A stretch of DNA of 64,000 bases, taken from NCBI RefSeq assembly GCF_015706575.1, contig NW_024037056.1, forward strand, positions 6,833,176 to 6,897,175, read 5' to 3'. Below the pieces are notes generated by a model. The model was not told the DNA's origin. It saw only the letters and a list, made by a program, of their open reading frames with translations, and searched no databases. Origin of the DNA: Patiria miniata (taxonomy: Eukaryota > Echinodermata > Asteroidea > Valvatida > Asterinidae). The translations under genes and the position numbers were made by a program. Shown piece after piece: positions 61,516-64,000 of the stretch (position 1 is the stretch's first letter; every line of letters starts with the position of its first letter).

Positions 61516-63329
61516 GTGAGCTGGCAAATTTGTAAGATCACTTGTCGGTTGTTTTAAACACTGCAAATGAATGTGTTGTCTGATTTATTATTTTGCTGTT
61601 TTTGTCAAATTATTATTGTGTTGTTTTGTTAAAGTTTTGTTCATGTTTATAAACCGAATGTAAATATTTGTGCCATAAATACACATGCAGAAGGATGATG
61701 ACATCTGGTTAATCCCGTGGGGCCTCATAGTTTGTAAAAAGAAGAATTCGTATTTTGACGTACCATTTCAACCTTCATTTTGCTTCGGCCTCATAGTATT
61801 CAGCAAAGCTCTAAAAAAGAAGAACCCAGGTGCTAACATACAAGGATTGTTTCCATCCGCATGTCCGTTTAAAACACCCGTCAATATTGTTCTGATTCCT
61901 TCTATCAGTTGACACGCAACCCCCAGTCATAACCGGATGTCCAGGTAATCTCGTCAGACAAACATTTACCGATGCTCCCTTCAGAGTGACCTGGCCAGCT
62001 ATAACAGCAACAGATGCGTCGGCCTTCGCTGTCTCTGCATCCCACGCATCTGGAGATCTCTTTCCTATTGGCACAACACCTGTTAACTTCACATTTGTGG
62101 ACACAGGCGGTCTATCCTCTATTTGCCAATTTTCTGTCATTGTTACCTTAGGTATGTGATTTTGTTGAATGAGCCGGGGTCTACCCGAATGTTCCCCAAT
62201 ACATATGCTCCCCAATACTGAAGAACTACCCAATTACGAAAAGGTCAGAATACGGAGATCAGAATAGGTCAGAATACGGGGTACGGTCCTGACACAGTTA
62301 CATGCGTGTTTGTGGCACATCACGTGCTCGGTTCTCGACCAATGAAACATTTCAATCTATTACCTTTACACTTTTGTTTTTGCAGTTGACATTGATGATC
62401 CATTCTGTGTGGGTTGTCCCACTTCAGAGTCATTACTGAAATTTCGTACCATGTTCAACATATAGCAGGTCAACTTGCATATTACACTAGGCGAGATTTC
62501 AAAAAGTTACATGAAGAGGCATTTTTTGTGTGTAGAAAGGTGTAACATACTTTTTATACACAATTAATATGCCCTGAATTCAAAAATATATATTACTAAG
62601 CCTAATTTTGAATGACACGGCATATAACAAAATTTGACTCAGATTCTTCGTTCTGTTTTGTCTACATATTTACATTAATACATTTCTTTTGAACTATGCA
62701 GTGGATATGATAACACCTGCTATCAACTTCCCTGGGGACGTTTTTCAACGAGTCAAGAGCATCAGCGAAAATGGAGCCCGAATGAATTGGAGCCTACCTA
62801 CGGCCACCGACAACTCTGGAGCGCCACCCAGCGTCAACCTGACGTCTAGTCCGAATCAAGGACCTGGTTCCTTCTTTGAAATAGGGACTTACACTATTAA
62901 CTATACAGCTACTGATCGGGCAGGCAACAAAGCAACGTGTTACTTCAACGTGACTGTTTGTAAGTTTGTCGGATACACCATACAGTTTAGTGTACATTAG
63001 TTATTTTCATGCACTATCCTCTAGCTATAATATAGGCCTAGATCGATATCGTGAAGTTACTTTGCTCAGTACAATTGTTTCCTTATATACCCTCTGGGAA
63101 ATATGATCTTTTACAAGAATCTTTGTTCTTCTCACAGTTGCTGGTTACCTACTTGCAGATATTTTGTCTGAATATCTATCTGTCGATCCGAGTCAGCGTT
63201 TCTATCGCCATGGTGATAAGGTGACATTTCACTGCGCGGATGGATATCAGCTGGACGGCGCAGTCACGCACCTTTTCTGTCAGTCGGACTTCACGTGGTC
63301 GGAAAAAGCTCCAAAGTGCATAACTAGAG
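61155..63329 (+). CDS. CUB-HYR-HYR-sushi extracellular protein, partial (both ends outside or unseen)
   Basis: Exons 61155-61515 (CUB), 61909-62151 (HYR), 62702-62959 (HYR), 63159-63329 (sushi/CCP). The last three are symmetric phase 1-1, the usual mark of shuffled extracellular modules. Known proteins with this mix are secreted or surface adhesion, matrix or complement-like molecules. No signal peptide or start exon is visible; the Penelope element sits immediately upstream. The CUB donor GTGAGC leaves phase 2, which does not fit the next exon (phase 1); a GT seven bases earlier would. A degenerate extra HYR start lies at 62386. The gene is expected to continue to the right. Confidence 0.8.
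61909..62151 (+). CDS. HYR domain exon 1
   Basis: Acceptor CTATCAG, donor GTATGTG, phase 1-1, 81 codons. VDTQPPVITGCPGNLVRQTF, then VTWPAITATDASAF and FPIGTTPVNFTFVDTGGLSS ICQFSVIV. The D-x-x-PP-x-I-xx-CP start and C-x-F-x-V end are HYR signatures. Confidence 0.87.
62386..62465 (+). pseudogene. Degenerate HYR exon start
   Basis: After the acceptor TTTTTGCAG the sequence reads VDIDDPFCVGCPTSESLLKF and soon meets TAG (62463). VD..DP....CP mirrors the start of an HYR exon, but the rest is absent. It lies between two intact HYR exons. Confidence 0.5.
62702..62959 (+). CDS. HYR domain exon 2
   Basis: Acceptor CTATGCAG, donor GTAAGTT, phase 1-1, 86 codons. VDMITPAINFPGDVFQRVKS, NWSLPTATDNSGAPPSVNLT, then FFEIGTYTINYTATDRAGNK ATCYFNVTV: the G-x-Y-x-Y-x-A-x-D-x-AGN-x-x-x-C-x-F-x-V consensus. 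The N-terminal CP pair is missing. Confidence 0.9.
63159..63329 (+). CDS. Sushi (CCP) domain exon
   Basis: Phase 1-1, 57 codons, donor GTACTT. SQRFYRHGDKVTFHCADGYQ, LFCQSDFTWSEKAPKC: three of the four CCP cysteines and the Trp. The first Cys is absent. A second acceptor (CTCACAG, exon start 63138) is also in frame and would add seven residues (FAGYLLA). Confidence 0.82.
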
Positions 63330-64000
63330 GTACTTCTCTTGTTTATTCTTTTATAATTATTACTCTCTCGCCTGGCCTTTGTTCACCAAAAAGACTCATG
63401 CTATGTATGTACGTATATATGTAGAATGTACGTGGTATTTTGGTTAAAGTTTCAAAAGAAATGTCTCATGCATTTGAAAAGTTGAGGTCCAATTGGAACC
63501 AAGCCTGAATCATAGATGCAACATGGAAGCCTTCATATGATAATGATGTTTAAGGTCACATACCAAGGTCAAAGGTCATCTGAGTTCATGTTGTGAAATA
63601 AGCTGAACATGTTAAATTGATCTCATTTGAAAAAAATTGAGGTCCAATTGGAACAAAACTTAGGCTATAAATGCAACATTGGAAGCTTCAAATGATAATG
63701 CTGTCAAAGATCACACACCTAGGTCAAAGGTCACTCTTTAAAGATAATCAACAAAGCAGGCGAGACGAGTGGTTAAAGAACCACCTTATTTACATTGGCC
63801 CTTGTTTTTTTTTAGGTATGCCCAAACCAAAAACACGTTATTTTGGCTGGACAAACAATTCCGATCGCTCATATAAGAAAGCAGAGTTGTATTTTAGGTC
63901 AATCCTGAATCAATCGTGAATTGGTCGTTAATCAATGAAAAAAAAAATCTTTATCATATTTTCTTTTGAAATGCTTGTCAACAGACTGGAGACCAGATTC
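63330..64000 (+). other. Right edge, intron of the CUB/HYR/sushi gene
   Basis: Contains a tandem or duplicated motif: GTCCAATTGGAAC...ATAGATGCAACATGGAAGC near 63488 and a second copy near 63643, with AAGGTCA words. The open frame 63671-63919 has no known motif. No further exon was recognised. Confidence 0.4.

Overview
This is eukaryotic, metazoan DNA. Genes are split into short exons with GT-AG junctions, and introns and spacers are packed with transposable elements. Gene content (a serine-incorporator membrane protein, a small cluster of ASIC-type DEG/ENaC channel copies, and a CUB/HYR/sushi extracellular protein with phase-1 exons), together with RTE and Penelope retroelements, tRNA-headed SINEs and many fold-back DNA elements, fits a marine deuterostome. 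A cephalochordate (amphioxus) is my best guess. That is inference; no species marker was seen.

Layout. (1) 5165-20786, minus strand: ten exons of a SERINC gene whose splice phases all agree (346 codons). The last exons lie beyond the left edge. Its introns hold a 1-kb 12-bp minisatellite, a five-copy array carrying duplicated pieces of exon 5, a truncated LINE and many MITEs and fold-backs. (2) 20787-24740: spacer of G-rich repeat debris. (3) 24741-32933, plus strand: a decayed ASIC-like pseudogene keeping relics of six of nine exons. (4) 34025-45803, minus strand: a complete nine-exon ASIC-like gene (493 residues), tail to tail with the pseudogene. An RTE LINE and a minisatellite sit in its introns. 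(5) 45804-57790: intergenic, with a 2.7-kb hAT-type element carrying a perfect 8-bp target duplication and several MITEs. (6) 57791-58452, minus strand: the last two exons of a third ASIC copy, with no upstream exons found. (7) 58983-61025, minus strand: a Penelope-like element with reverse transcriptase and GIY-YIG domains, broken by frameshifts. (8) 61155 to the right edge, plus strand: CUB, HYR, HYR and sushi exons of a secreted or surface protein that continues out of the window.

The three ASIC copies share identical exon phases and so are local duplicates in different states: intact, decayed and fragmentary. The clearest novelty is a fold-back DNA transposon group ending TAGCCC...GGGCTA. 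Three of its members here have perfect 9-bp target-site duplications and a fourth is nested inside one of them. The second is the SERINC exon-5 array, which repeats a splice acceptor plus the first part of the exon without any donor.
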